From Nocardioides sp. ChNu-153 (GTDB lineage Bacteria; Actinomycetota; Actinomycetes; Propionibacteriales; Nocardioidaceae), in contig NZ_JADEVT010000008.1 in the NCBI RefSeq assembly GCF_030466625.1, forward strand, positions 1-64,000: a DNA stretch of 64,000 bases, given 5' to 3'. Positions 43,834-52,694 of this stretch are shown here, in pieces. The notes beneath the pieces are model-generated. The model was not told the origin of the DNA. It saw nothing but the letters and a program-made list of their open reading frames with translations, and did not search any database. Made by a program: the position numbers and the translations under genes. Positions within the stretch are counted from its first letter, which is position 1. Every line of letters starts with the position of its first letter.

Positions 43834-44771
43834 TGGTTGTGACCGTGCTCTCGCTCCACCAGCTCCGCTGCTTCCTCGCCACCTACGAGCACGGCTCGCT
43901 GACGGCGGCCGCGGCCGAGCTGGGGTACGCCCAGCCGAGCGTCTCGGAGCAGATCCGGGCGCTGGAGAAGACCCTCGACGTGCCCCTCTTCCGTCGCGTC
44001 GGCCGCGGCGTGGTGCCGACCACGATGGCCGACGAGCTGCGCCCGCACGCCGAGCGCACGCTGGCCGCCGCCGACGAGGCGCGCCGCGCGGTCGCCAGCG
44101 CGCGCAACTTCGAGACCGGCACCATCCGCTTCGGGATGTTCGGCACCGCGCGGCTGTACGCCGGGGCCGGGCTCGTCGCCGACGTGCTGGAGCGCTACCC
44201 CGGCGTGCGGGTGGAGCTCATCGGCCAGAACTCCACCGACGTGCAGGAGGACCTGCGCCGCGGTCGGCTCGAGGCGGCGATGATCGCGGTGCCGGCCGCG
44301 AGCAGCGAGGGCATGAGCGTCACCCCGGTGGCCAAGGACGAGCTGGTCTACATCAGCGCCGATCCCGCCCACCTCGCCACGCCCGTCACGGCGCACCGGC
44401 TGTCGCTGGCCAAGCTCGTCATGCCCGAGACCACGTGGCGGGCCGTCGACTCCACCCGGATGGTGCTGCGCCAGATGCTCCACGAGACGGGGCGCAACCC
44501 GATGACGCGCATCGAGGTGGAGGACGTCGAGACGGCCGTCGAGCTCGTCGGCATGGGCCTGGCCGACTCCGTCATCCCCAAGGGCGCGGCCGTGCAGCTG
44601 CTCCCCCGCCTGGCGCCGGGCGCCGGCTACGTGTCGCTGCGCCCGCGGCAGTACGACAGCCTCGCCGTCGTGCACCGGGCCGGGGCGACCCTCTCACCGG
44701 CCGCGCGCCTCATGATCGAGCTGGCCACGGCCCGCATCCGACAGATCGCCGAGCCCTACGACCCGCGGTGA
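43833..44771 (+). CDS. LysR-family transcriptional regulator
   Basis: The 312-residue product has a LysR winged helix (about 6-65: LSLHQLRCFLATYEHGSLTAAAAELGYAQPSVSEQIRALE) and a substrate-binding domain (about 90-300) opening IRFGMFGTARLYAGAGLV. ATG 43833 is used; GTG 43842 is another choice. No clear Shine-Dalgarno precedes ATG, suggesting leaderless translation. The small zinc-ribbon gene is divergent; the hydrolase gene after it is convergent, so the target is not obvious. Confidence 0.9.
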   Translation: MVVTVLSLHQLRCFLATYEHGSLTAAAAELGYAQPSVSEQIRALEKTLDVPLFRRVGRGVVPTTMADELRPHAERTLAAADEARRAVASARNFETGTIRFGMFGTARLYAGAGLVADVLERYPGVRVELIGQNSTDVQEDLRRGRLEAAMIAVPAASSEGMSVTPVAKDELVYISADPAHLATPVTAHRLSLAKLVMPETTWRAVDSTRMVLRQMLHETGRNPMTRIEVEDVETAVELVGMGLADSVIPKGAAVQLLPRLAPGAGYVSLRPRQYDSLAVVHRAGATLSPAARLMIELATARIRQIAEPYDPR

Positions 44772-44787
44772 CCGGGGGACGGGTGGT

Positions 44788-46371
44788 TCAGGCTGCGCAG
44801 GTCGTGCCGTCGTCCGGCACCTCGCCGTCGACGAGGAACGCCTCCACGGTCTCGTCGATGCAGTCGTTGCCCGAGCCGTAGGCGGTGTGACCCTCGCCCT
44901 CCCGGGTCAGCAGGACGCCCGACTCGAGCTGCTCGGCCATCGCGACGGCCTCCTCGTACGGCGTGGCCGGGTCGCCCGTCGTACCGACGACGAGGATGGG
45001 CTCCGCGCCGGCGCCGCGGATCTCGCGGCGCTCCTCGCTCGTGCGCCCCGGGTACCCGCTGCACCAGCCGAGACCGAGCTGGCCGCCCTCGCCGAAGGTG
45101 GGCGAGGCGGCGGCGAAGTCGTCCGCGTACGGCGCGGCCTCCTGCGGCGTCAGGCTGGTCGGGTCGTCGAGGCACGAGATGGCGTAGAACGCCTCCATGA
45201 GGTTGGAGTTGTAGCTGCCGTCCTCGTTGCGGTCGGCGTACAGGTCGGCCAGCAGGAGCAGCAGCGTGCCGTCGCCGGCGAACGCGGTCTCGAGGCCCTG
45301 GGTCAGGTAGGTCCAGCTGTCCTCGCTGTAGAGCGCGGCCTGGATGCCGGTCGTGGCCAGCGCCTGCGTCAGCTCGCGGTCACCGACGGCCAGCGGCTGC
45401 GCGAGCAGGCCGTCGAGGAAGCCGTTCACCGCCGCGTCGGCCTCCTCCACCGTCGCGCCCAGCGAGCACGCGGTCTCGACGCAGTCGGCCAGGTAGTTGT
45501 CCCACGCCAGCTCGAAGCCGGCGACCTGGCTCAGCGACCCGTCGATGCGCGAGAGCGACGGGTCGGTCGCGCCGTCGAGCACCAGCGAGCCGGCGCGCTC
45601 GGGGAAGTACTCGGCGTATGTCGCGCCCAGCGTGGTGCCGTAGGAGAAGCCCAGGTAGTGCAGCGAGGAGTCCCCCACCGCGGCGCGCAGCACGTCCATG
45701 TCGCGGGCGCTCTCGACGGTGGAGACGTGGTCGACGAGGTCGCCCGACAGCACGGCGCAGCCCTCGCCCATCCGCTGCTGCCAGCCCTCGACCTCGGCCA
45801 CGCCCTCCGGCGTCGTCGGGTCGACGGAGTCGGCCAGGTAGGCGTCGAGCTCGGCGTCGGAGAGGCAGTCGATCGGGCGGCTGGCGCCGGTGCCGCGCGG
45901 GTCGAAGCCCACGACGTCGAAGCGGTCGAGCAGCACCTGCCCGTACGCCGCGCTGCCCCGCGTCGCCATCTCGGAGCCCGGCGCCCCGGGGCCGCCGGGG
46001 TTCACCACGAGCGAGCCGATCCGGTCGTCGGGCTCGTCGGCGGGGTCCCGCACGAGCTTGAGCTCGATGGTCTCGCCGTCGGGCTCGGCGTAGTCGAGCG
46101 GCACCTCGAGCTGGGCGCAGTCGAACTCGTCGCCCTCGTCGTCGCACTCCTCCCAGTCGATCTCCTGGGAGTAGAACGGCTCGAGCTCCGGGCTCGGCGG
46201 GGTGCGGGCGTCGTCGTCCTCCGTCGAGGCGCCGTCGCCGGCGGCCTCCTGACGCCCGCCGGTCTCGCGGACGTCATCACCGCCACCCCTCACCAGCACC
46301 ACCGCGGTCACGGCTCCCGCCACGACCACCACCAGTGCCAGCACCAACGCCAGGACTGCTCCTCGCCTCAC
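44788..46371 (-). CDS. Exported alpha/beta hydrolase, tripeptidyl aminopeptidase-like (TAP)
   Basis: The 527-residue product has an N-terminal transmembrane or signal helix (about 5-28), an acidic spacer, then an alpha/beta hydrolase with VVNPGGPGAPGS (oxyanion region), YLGFSYGTTLGATYA (GXSXG nucleophile), and a TAP-like C-terminal half with VVGTTGDPATPYEEA (acid) and GEGHTAYGSGNDC (base). Paired cysteines fit an exported protein. This family cleaves tripeptides or esters in streptomycetes. GTG 46371 overlaps the holB stop (GTGA). Confidence 0.9.
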   Translation of the reverse strand: MRRGAVLALVLALVVVVAGAVTAVVLVRGGGDDVRETGGRQEAAGDGASTEDDDARTPPSPELEPFYSQEIDWEECDDEGDEFDCAQLEVPLDYAEPDGETIELKLVRDPADEPDDRIGSLVVNPGGPGAPGSEMATRGSAAYGQVLLDRFDVVGFDPRGTGASRPIDCLSDAELDAYLADSVDPTTPEGVAEVEGWQQRMGEGCAVLSGDLVDHVSTVESARDMDVLRAAVGDSSLHYLGFSYGTTLGATYAEYFPERAGSLVLDGATDPSLSRIDGSLSQVAGFELAWDNYLADCVETACSLGATVEEADAAVNGFLDGLLAQPLAVGDRELTQALATTGIQAALYSEDSWTYLTQGLETAFAGDGTLLLLLADLYADRNEDGSYNSNLMEAFYAISCLDDPTSLTPQEAAPYADDFAAASPTFGEGGQLGLGWCSGYPGRTSEERREIRGAGAEPILVVGTTGDPATPYEEAVAMAEQLESGVLLTREGEGHTAYGSGNDCIDETVEAFLVDGEVPDDGTTCAA

Positions 46372-47549
46372 GCGTCCCCCACCCTCGTCGAGGTCCCCGC
46401 GCCGACACCACCGGTCGTCGGCAGGAGACCCGCCGCCATCGACTCGAGCGCCAGCATGACAGGGACGTTGAACTCCAGCATCTGCTCGCGGGCCGCGAAG
46501 ATCGCGTCGATGCACCGCAGGCAGCCCTCGGCGCCGCGCTGGTCGGCGAGCACCTGCACGTCGTCGCGCAGCTCCTCGTTGACCAGCTCGCCGCCCGCGC
46601 CGACGGCCAGCGCGACGGCGTCGCGGTAGACCGACACCAGGTCCGTCAGCGCCCGGTCGACCACGTCGAGGTGGCGACGCTTGGCCCGCGACTTCTGCTC
46701 GCGCTCGAGCGCGGCGCGGGCGGGCGCGTACTCCCGCGGCCGGCGGCCCCGCTCGACCACGCCGTACGCCGCGTCGAGGTCGGCGCGCTCGGCCGCGTCG
46801 AGCTCGACCGTGATGGCCTCGGCCTCCTGCCTCGTCGTCTCGTTGAGGGTCGCGGCCGCCGTCATCGCCGCGCCGAGCGACCGCAGCCGCCCCGGGAGAG
46901 CGACCACCGCCGCCCGCCGCTGCCGGGTCGCCTCGTCCGTGGCGAGCGCCCGCGCCCGGCCGATGTGGCCCTGGCTGGCGCGGGCCGCGTACGCCGCGAG
47001 GTCGGGCGGCACGTCGCAGGTGCGCTCGAGGAACGCGGCCACGTCGGCCGCCGCCGGGGTCGTCAGCGTGACGAGCCGGCAGCGCGAGCGGATGGTCGGC
47101 AGCACGTCCTCGACCGTGGGGGCGCACAGCATCCACACCGTGCGCTCCGTCGGCTCCTCGATCGCCTTGAGCAACGCGTTGAACGCCTGGTCGGTGAGCC
47201 GGTCGGCGTCCTCCACGACCAGCACCTGCCAGCGCCGCCCGACCGGGGCGAGGGCGGAGCGGCGCACCAGGTCCCGCACCTGGTCGACGCCGATGGACAG
47301 GCGCTGGGTGCGGATGACGCCGACGTCGGCGTGCGAGCCGGCCAGCACGGTGCGGCAGTCGTGGCACTCGCCGCAGCCGCCCCGCTCGCACTGCAGCGCG
47401 GCGGCGAACGCGATCGCCGCGTTGGAGCGACCCGAGCCGGGCGGGCCCGTGAAGAGCCAGGCGTGCGTCATGCCCCGGCCCTCCCGCGCGGCCGGGGCCA
47501 GCGCGGCGATGGCCGGGCGCTGGCCCACGAGGCCGTCCCAGACGCTCAC
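46368..47549 (-). CDS. holB: DNA polymerase III subunit delta prime
   Basis: The clamp-loader subunit of about 393 residues has VWDGLVGQRPAIAAL, the P-loop GPPGSGRS (35-42, Arg where ATPases have Lys, as is common in delta prime), a four-Cys zinc site CERGGCGECHDC, VRDLVRRSALAPVGRRWQVLVVEDADRLTDQAFNALLK, the SRC motif RSRCRLV, and a helical C-terminal region. GTG 47549 overlaps the tmk stop. It is followed by the hydrolase gene with a 4-base overlap. Confidence 0.94.
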   Translation of the reverse strand: MSVWDGLVGQRPAIAALAPAAREGRGMTHAWLFTGPPGSGRSNAAIAFAAALQCERGGCGECHDCRTVLAGSHADVGVIRTQRLSIGVDQVRDLVRRSALAPVGRRWQVLVVEDADRLTDQAFNALLKAIEEPTERTVWMLCAPTVEDVLPTIRSRCRLVTLTTPAAADVAAFLERTCDVPPDLAAYAARASQGHIGRARALATDEATRQRRAAVVALPGRLRSLGAAMTAAATLNETTRQEAEAITVELDAAERADLDAAYGVVERGRRPREYAPARAALEREQKSRAKRRHLDVVDRALTDLVSVYRDAVALAVGAGGELVNEELRDDVQVLADQRGAEGCLRCIDAIFAAREQMLEFNVPVMLALESMAAGLLPTTGGVGAGTSTRVGDA

Positions 47550-48271
47550 GCGCCCTCCCCGCCGGTCTGGTCGGCCCCGTCGCCGCGGACTGCCTGGCCC
47601 AGCAGCGGGGCGACGCGCTCCCACACCGCCGACGCGATCTCCGCGCGGGTGCCCCGCGCGTCGACGACGAGGTAGTGGGCCGGGTCCTGGGCCGCGAGGG
47701 CCAGGAACGCCTGGCGGGCGCGCTCGTGGAACTCGGCGGACTCGGCCTCGATGCGGTCGCGGCCCTCGAGACGGCCCAGCCCGGCCGCCGGCGGCACGTC
47801 GAGCACGACGGTCAGGTGGGGACGCAGCCCCCGGGTGGCCCAGCGGGCGACCTGCTCGAGCCCGGCCAGCGCGTCGCCGAGCGCCCGGCCGGCCCCCTGG
47901 TAGGCGAGGGTGGAGTCGACGTACCGGTCCGTCACCACCACCGCGCCGCGCTCCAGCGCGGGCAGCACGACGCGCTCGACGTGCTCCGCCTTGTCGGCGG
48001 CGTAGAGCAGCGCCTCGGTGCGGGCCGCGAGGTCGCCGGTGGCCGGGTCGAGCACGATGCGGCGCAGCTCGCGGCCCACCGCGGTGTCGCCGGGCTCGAA
48101 CGTCGGCACCACCTCGTAGCCCCCCGCCCGCAGCCGCTCGACGAGCAGGGCCGACTGCGTCGACTTGCCGCCACCGTCGCCGCCCTCGAGGCAGACGAAG
48201 ACCCCGGTGCTCGTGCGGACGGGGGCGGGGGTCCCGTCCGTCGGCGGCGGGGGCACGGGGGGGACGCTCAC
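47546..48271 (-). CDS. tmk: Thymidylate kinase
   Basis: Tmk phosphorylates dTMP to dTDP. The 241-residue product has the P-loop EGGDGGGKST (about 29-38), FEPGDTAVGRELR (the position of the usual REPGGT block), the DRY motif in VVVTDRYVDSTLAYQG, and DRIEAESAEFHERARQAF as the LID region. A Pro/Thr-rich N-terminal tail of about 20 residues precedes the core. It is coupled to holB by a GTGA overlap. Confidence 0.95.
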   Translation of the reverse strand: MSVPPVPPPPTDGTPAPVRTSTGVFVCLEGGDGGGKSTQSALLVERLRAGGYEVVPTFEPGDTAVGRELRRIVLDPATGDLAARTEALLYAADKAEHVERVVLPALERGAVVVTDRYVDSTLAYQGAGRALGDALAGLEQVARWATRGLRPHLTVVLDVPPAAGLGRLEGRDRIEAESAEFHERARQAFLALAAQDPAHYLVVDARGTRAEIASAVWERVAPLLGQAVRGDGADQTGGEGA

Positions 48272-48442
48272 GGCGACGAACCTACGAGGTCGCACCGACA
48301 CCCGGCCACCCGCGGGGTGGTGGCGGCCGCCGACCTGTGGACGGGGCTGGCGGTCCCCGGCGCGGCGTGGTGGGGTTTGGGCGTCCGGGCGCGGGGTAAC
48401 GAGGCTCCGGATCCCGTCCGACCCCCTGAGGAGTGATCGTCC
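48272..48442. promoter_or_regulatory. Divergent gap between tmk and the DUF4178-channel module
   Basis: This 171-base gap separates two outward-facing transcription units and must hold the promoter of the five-gene module. GCGGGGTAACG near 48390-48400 is the only AT-containing -10-like patch; no regulator palindrome stands out. Confidence 0.35.
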
Positions 48443-49057
48443 GTGTGGTGGCTCATCCTGCTGCTGGTGCTGGCCGCTGCCGTCGCGGCCGCCGTCGTCG
48501 TGGCGCGCACGCGCAAGCCCGCGACCAGCGGCTCCCGACCGCCCGGTGACGTGATCGCCGAGAACGACCTGGCCTCCGTCGAGCCGCTGCGACGCCTGCG
48601 GGTGGGCGACATCGTGGAGTACCAGGGCGCGATGCTCTTCGTCCGCGGCCGCCTCGACTTCGACGAGTCCGGCTACACGTGGACCGAGCACTTCCTCGAC
48701 GACGCCGAGGCCCGCCGCTGGCTCTCGGTGGAGGACGACGAGGGCTTCGAGGTCGCGCTGTGGCGCGGCATCCCCGCGGGCGACGTCGAGCAGGGCGCTC
48801 CCGGCGACCGCGACGTCATCGTCGGCGGCGTGGCCTACCGGCTGCAGGAGCGGGGCTCCGCGGCCTTCCGCTCCCAGGGCTCGACGGGTACCGCCCCGCA
48901 GGGCACCGCGGAGTACGTCGACTACGCCAGCGCCGACGGCAAGCACCTGCTCGGCTTCGAGAACTTCGGCGGCAGCTGGGAGGCCTCGCTCGGCGAGCCC
49001 CTCCAGCCGTGGGAGCTCACCGTCTACCCGGGCTCCGACGAGCCCGGCGCCCGCTGA
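48443..49057 (+). CDS. DUF4178 membrane-anchored protein, first gene of polyamine/channel module
   Basis: The 204-residue product has one N-terminal membrane helix (about 2-22) and a beta-rich soluble DUF4178 domain (about 45-200) with VGDIVEYQGAMLFVRGRLDFDE, TEHFLDDAEARRWLSVEDDEGFEVALWRGI, YASADGKHLLGFENFGGSWEASLGEPL. Family function is unknown; members are found with DUF350, DUF4247 and PspA-type genes. GTG 48443 follows GAGGAG. The gene leads a plus-strand run of five tightly spaced genes. Confidence 0.85.
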   Translation: MWWLILLLVLAAAVAAAVVVARTRKPATSGSRPPGDVIAENDLASVEPLRRLRVGDIVEYQGAMLFVRGRLDFDESGYTWTEHFLDDAEARRWLSVEDDEGFEVALWRGIPAGDVEQGAPGDRDVIVGGVAYRLQERGSAAFRSQGSTGTAPQGTAEYVDYASADGKHLLGFENFGGSWEASLGEPLQPWELTVYPGSDEPGAR

Positions 49058-49068
49058 GAGGGTCGCCC

Positions 49069-49512
49069 GTGAGCTCACGCGCCAAGGGCCTGCTGATCGT
49101 CGGGGCCCTCCTCCTCGTCGGCATCGTGCTCGTCCCGATCCTCTTCGGCGGCTTCGGCAACGGCCCGAAGGACTGGATCGACGACCACTACGAGCACGTC
49201 TCGGGCTCCGACCCCGACGACGAGACGGTCACGTGGCGCTCGGACGACGACGTCACGACCACCGCCGCCGCCATCGCCGCCGGCACGAACCCGTCGGACC
49301 GTCGCGAGGCCGACGGCCGGGCCTTCCTGCGCTACAGCAACGACTGGATGGTGACGGTCTCGGACGACGGCGACGGCTCGCGCATCACCCTCGACGAGTT
49401 CGACCGCGGCTACTCCAACAACAGCACCTTCGTGGGCTTCTGGGGCGGCTACTACGGCGGCGGGGGCGGCGGCAGCAGCTACCGCGGGGGCGGTTCCGGC
49501 TCCGGGAAGTGA
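49069..49512 (+). CDS. DUF4247 membrane-anchored protein
   Basis: The 147-residue product has one N-terminal membrane helix (about 7-27), a short compact domain (WIDDHYEHVSGSDPDDETVTW, then FLRYSNDWMVTVSDDGDGSRITLDEFDRGY) and a Gly/Tyr/Ser-rich tail (about 125-147). DUF4247 has no known function. GTG 49069 follows GAGAGGG and starts 11 bases after the DUF4178 gene. It is probably co-translated with its neighbours and exposed outside the membrane. Confidence 0.82.
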   Translation: MSSRAKGLLIVGALLLVGIVLVPILFGGFGNGPKDWIDDHYEHVSGSDPDDETVTWRSDDDVTTTAAAIAAGTNPSDRREADGRAFLRYSNDWMVTVSDDGDGSRITLDEFDRGYSNNSTFVGFWGGYYGGGGGGSSYRGGGSGSGK

Positions 49513-49605
49513 CCCGGCCGACCGCCCGCACCACCCGCACCACCTGCTCCACCCCGGCACAGCACGCGCACCCCACGAGCACCGACCCGCACCGAAAGGC
49601 ACGAC

Positions 49606-50028
49606 ATGCCCGAGCTCCTCGACGAGTCCCTCGCGACCCTGGCCTTCGCCGGGGTCGGCCTCCTCCTGCTCGTCATCGGCTACTTCATGGTCGACCTGCT
49701 GACCCCGGGCCACCTCGGCCGGCAGGTCTTCGTCGAGCACCGCCGCGACGCCGCCCTGGTGCTGGCCTCGACCCAGGTCTCACTCGGGTTCATCATCGCC
49801 ACGGCGTTCTGGACGGCCCAGGGCGACACGTGGGACACGCTGCTGGAGGCCTCGGTCTTCGGCCTCATCGGCGTCGCCCTGCTCGGCCTCTCGTTCTGGC
49901 TCCTCGACCTGGTGACCCCGGGCAGCCTCGCCGAGCTGGTGGTCGACGACTCCGACGACCCGGCGGCGTACGTCGCGGTCGCGGTCCAGCTCGCGGTCGG
50001 CCTGGTCGTCGCCGCGTCGATCAGCTGA
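49606..50028 (+). CDS. DUF350 integral membrane protein
   Basis: The 140-residue product has four hydrophobic segments (about 12-32, 46-64, 80-102 and 118-138) in two repeats, the DUF350 (YjfL) pattern. Sequence blocks VIGYFMVDLLTPG and LASTQVSLGFIIATAF are repeated in the second half as LSFWLLDLVTPG and VAVAVQLAVGLVVAAS. In E. coli, yjfL sits with a PspA paralogue and a glutathionylspermidine-synthase-like gene. GAAAGG precedes ATG 49606. Confidence 0.86.
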   Translation: MPELLDESLATLAFAGVGLLLLVIGYFMVDLLTPGHLGRQVFVEHRRDAALVLASTQVSLGFIIATAFWTAQGDTWDTLLEASVFGLIGVALLGLSFWLLDLVTPGSLAELVVDDSDDPAAYVAVAVQLAVGLVVAASIS

Positions 50029-50096
50029 GCGCCACCACCGCTCCCGCCCCCGGGGCCGGCGCCGCGCCCCGGGGGGTCTCGGCGCGCGCGCTGCGC

Positions 50097-51656
50097 GTGG
50101 TCGTGCTCGCCGCGGTCTTCGTGTGCGCCGCGTGCGGCCTCGTCTACGAGCTCTCCCTCGTCACCCTCGGCAGCTACCTGCTCGGCAACACCGTCACCCA
50201 GACCTCCCTCGTGCTCGCGGTGACCATGTTCGCGATGGGTGTGGGCGCCGTCGCGGCCAAGCCGCTGCTCGGCCACCCCTTGCGCGCCTTCGTCGGCGTC
50301 GAGCTCGCGCTCGCGGTCGTCGGCGGCTTCTCCGTGCCCGCCTTGTACGCCGCCTTCGCCTGGCTCTCGCTCTACACCCCGGCGATGGTCGTCGCGTCCT
50401 TCGCCATCGGCCTGCTGGTCGGGGCCGAGATCCCGCTGCTCATGGCGCTGCTGCAGCAGCTGCGCCGCCAGGACGCGGCCCACGCCGTCGCCGACATCAA
50501 CGCCGTCGACTACGTCGGAGCGCTCGTCGGCGGCCTCGCGTTCCCCTTCCTGCTGCTCCCCCTGCTCGGCCTGCTCGACGGCGCGCTGGCCACGGCCGCG
50601 CTCAACGTGGCCGCCGCCGCCGTCGTGGCGCTCGCCCTGGGCCGCCGGGCCCGCACCCGTACGCCGCTGCTCGTCGCGGTCTCCGCGTGCGTCGTCACCG
50701 CGCTGGCCCTGGGGCTCATGGCGTGGCGGGCGAGCGCCTTCGAGGCGACGGCCCAGCAGGCGCTCTACCGCGACCCGATCGTCCACAGCGAGCGGTCGGC
50801 GTACCAGTCGATCGTCGTGACCCGCGGGTGGTTCCAGGGTGCGGAGTTCGACGACGTGCGGCTCTACCTCGACGGCGACCTGCAGTTCTCGTCCGTGGAC
50901 GAGTACCGCTACCACGAGATGCTCGTGCACCCGGCCATGGCGGGCCCGCACGCCCGGGTGCTCGTGCTCGGCGGCGGGGACGGCCTGGCGCTGCGCGAGG
51001 TGCTGGGGTACGACGACGTCGAGGAGGTCACGCTCGTCGACCTCGACCCGGCGGTCGTCGACCTGGCCCGCCGCTACGAGCCGATCCGCGACCTCAACGA
51101 GGACGCGTGGGCCGACCCCCGGGTGACCTACGAGGCCGCCGACGCGTTCTCGTGGGCCCGCGGCGCCGCCGACGCCGGGGAGAGCTACGACGTGGTGGTC
51201 GTGGACTACCCGGACCCGGACTCGCCCGCGCTGGCCAAGCTCTACTCGCGGGAGCACTACGCGACGCTGCGCTCGCTCCTCGCCCCCGACGCGCGGCTGG
51301 TCGTGCAGTCGGGCTCACCCTTCTTCGCCCCCGACGCGTTCTGGTGCGTGCGACGCACGCTCGCCGACGCCGGCTTCGCCACGACGCCGTACCACGCGGA
51401 CGTGCCGTCCTTCGGCGACTGGGGCTGGGTGCTGGCGACCGCCGACGGCCCCGGCGGCACGGACGGCACGGGCGCGACGGTCGCGCCGCCCCTCGACATC
51501 GCGGCCGGGGCCCCGGCGACGCGCTTCGCCTCCCCGGGCGTGCTCGACGCGGCGGCGGTCTTCCCGCCCGACATGGCCGATCGCCCCGGTGACGTGTCGA
51601 CGCTCCTGGACCCCGCGATCCTGCGCTACTCCGAGCACGCCTGGGTGGGTTACTGA
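50097..51656 (+). CDS. Membrane-bound spermidine-synthase-like protein
   Basis: The product of at least 519 residues joins about seven membrane helices (1-215) to a spermidine-synthase Rossmann domain (about 230-440) with ARVLVLGGGDGLALREVL, EEVTLVDLDPAVVDLARR and VVVDYPDPDSPALAKLYSREHY, plus a C-terminal region. GGGDG and the acidic DYPDPD fit a decarboxylated-SAM aminopropyltransferase. The GTG at 50097 starts the first helix directly, without the usual basic tail; codons RGVSARALR precede it in frame after a CTG at 50025 that overlaps the DUF350 stop, so a non-standard start is possible. The channel gene overlaps its stop. Confidence 0.88.
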   Translation: MVVLAAVFVCAACGLVYELSLVTLGSYLLGNTVTQTSLVLAVTMFAMGVGAVAAKPLLGHPLRAFVGVELALAVVGGFSVPALYAAFAWLSLYTPAMVVASFAIGLLVGAEIPLLMALLQQLRRQDAAHAVADINAVDYVGALVGGLAFPFLLLPLLGLLDGALATAALNVAAAAVVALALGRRARTRTPLLVAVSACVVTALALGLMAWRASAFEATAQQALYRDPIVHSERSAYQSIVVTRGWFQGAEFDDVRLYLDGDLQFSSVDEYRYHEMLVHPAMAGPHARVLVLGGGDGLALREVLGYDDVEEVTLVDLDPAVVDLARRYEPIRDLNEDAWADPRVTYEAADAFSWARGAADAGESYDVVVVDYPDPDSPALAKLYSREHYATLRSLLAPDARLVVQSGSPFFAPDAFWCVRRTLADAGFATTPYHADVPSFGDWGWVLATADGPGGTDGTGATVAPPLDIAAGAPATRFASPGVLDAAAVFPPDMADRPGDVSTLLDPAILRYSEHAWVGY

Positions 51657-52681
51657 TGGTCTTCGTCCTCGCCCGGCTCTGGGCCCGGTTCACCTCGCGC
51701 GTCACGTGGCGCACGCCCCTGATCGTGCTGCTCGTCGTGTTCAGCACCAGCTGGGCCGCGATGGCCCTGCTCGAGCCCGACGGAGACATCGCCGACCCCG
51801 CCAACTACTGGTGGTGGTTCCTCGTCACGGCCTCCACGGTGGGGTACGGCGACTACTTCCCGGTCACGACGGGCGGCCGGCTCGTGGGCGCCTACGTCGT
51901 CGCCGGAGGCGTGGCCACCCTCACCACCTTCTTCACCCACCTCGCCGCCACGCTGGCGAACGCGAAGGGACGACGCATGAACGGCCTCCTCAGCCTCGAC
52001 CTCTCCGGCCACCTCGTGCTGGTCGGCTACACCGCCGGGCGCACCGACCGGCTCGTCGCCGACCTGCGCGCGGAGGACGACACCACGATCGTCGTGTGCG
52101 CCTGGGAGGACCAGGTGCCCCAGCACCCCCTGGTCGACGTCGCGGGGGTCGAGTTCGTGCGCGGCGACCTGACCGACCTGGCCGTGCTGCGGCGGGCCGC
52201 GATCGACCGGGCCTCCGCCGTGCTCGTCGACGCCCGCGACGACAACGAGGCCATCACGCTCACCGTGGCGGCCGAGGAGGCCGCGCCGGGAGTCCACACG
52301 GTCGTCACCCTGCGCGACGTCGCGCGACGTCGTACCGTGCGCCGCATCGACCCCACGGTGCACTGCGTGCAGTGGCACGCGCTGGGGCTCGTCCTCGACG
52401 AGCTGGCCGACCCCGGCATCGCGACCGTGTACGACGAGCTGATGACCCCCGGCGGGCCGAGCACCTGGTCGACGGTCGTGCCCGACGGCGCCGACGCGAC
52501 GTACGGCGAGTGGCAGCGCACGCTCGGCGAGACCAGCGCCACCACGGTGCTGGCCCTCGGCGTCGACGGCGACGTGCACGTCAGCCCCGACTGGGCGACG
52601 CGGGTGCCGGCGGGGGCGACGCTCTACTACGTCGGGCCCCGCCGGCTCACGCCGGAGAACCTGCGGGCCGCGCTCGGCTGA
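51656..52681 (+). CDS. Two-helix potassium channel with TrkA-N (RCK) domain
   Basis: The 341-residue product has two membrane helices (about 18-38 and 75-100) around a pore loop with the selectivity filter TVGYG (61-65, in TASTVGYGDYFP). The cytoplasmic TrkA-N domain begins HLVLVGYTAGRTDRLVADLR and carries the dinucleotide-fold pattern. ATG 51656 overlaps the spermidine-synthase stop (TGATG), so the two are coupled. Potassium selectivity is inferred from the filter. Polyamines are known blockers of potassium channels, giving a possible functional link. Confidence 0.92.
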   Translation: MVFVLARLWARFTSRVTWRTPLIVLLVVFSTSWAAMALLEPDGDIADPANYWWWFLVTASTVGYGDYFPVTTGGRLVGAYVVAGGVATLTTFFTHLAATLANAKGRRMNGLLSLDLSGHLVLVGYTAGRTDRLVADLRAEDDTTIVVCAWEDQVPQHPLVDVAGVEFVRGDLTDLAVLRRAAIDRASAVLVDARDDNEAITLTVAAEEAAPGVHTVVTLRDVARRRTVRRIDPTVHCVQWHALGLVLDELADPGIATVYDELMTPGGPSTWSTVVPDGADATYGEWQRTLGETSATTVLALGVDGDVHVSPDWATRVPAGATLYYVGPRRLTPENLRAALG

Positions 52682-52694
52682 GCGCGGCCCGCGG

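Noticed and set aside
46501..47500. HolB P-loop Arg in place of Lys as a defect
   Set aside because: Delta prime subunits do not need ATPase activity and commonly have a changed P-loop.
48165..48442. Plus-strand frame before the DUF4178 gene
   Set aside because: It starts inside tmk on the opposite strand and has no motif; treated as promoter gap.
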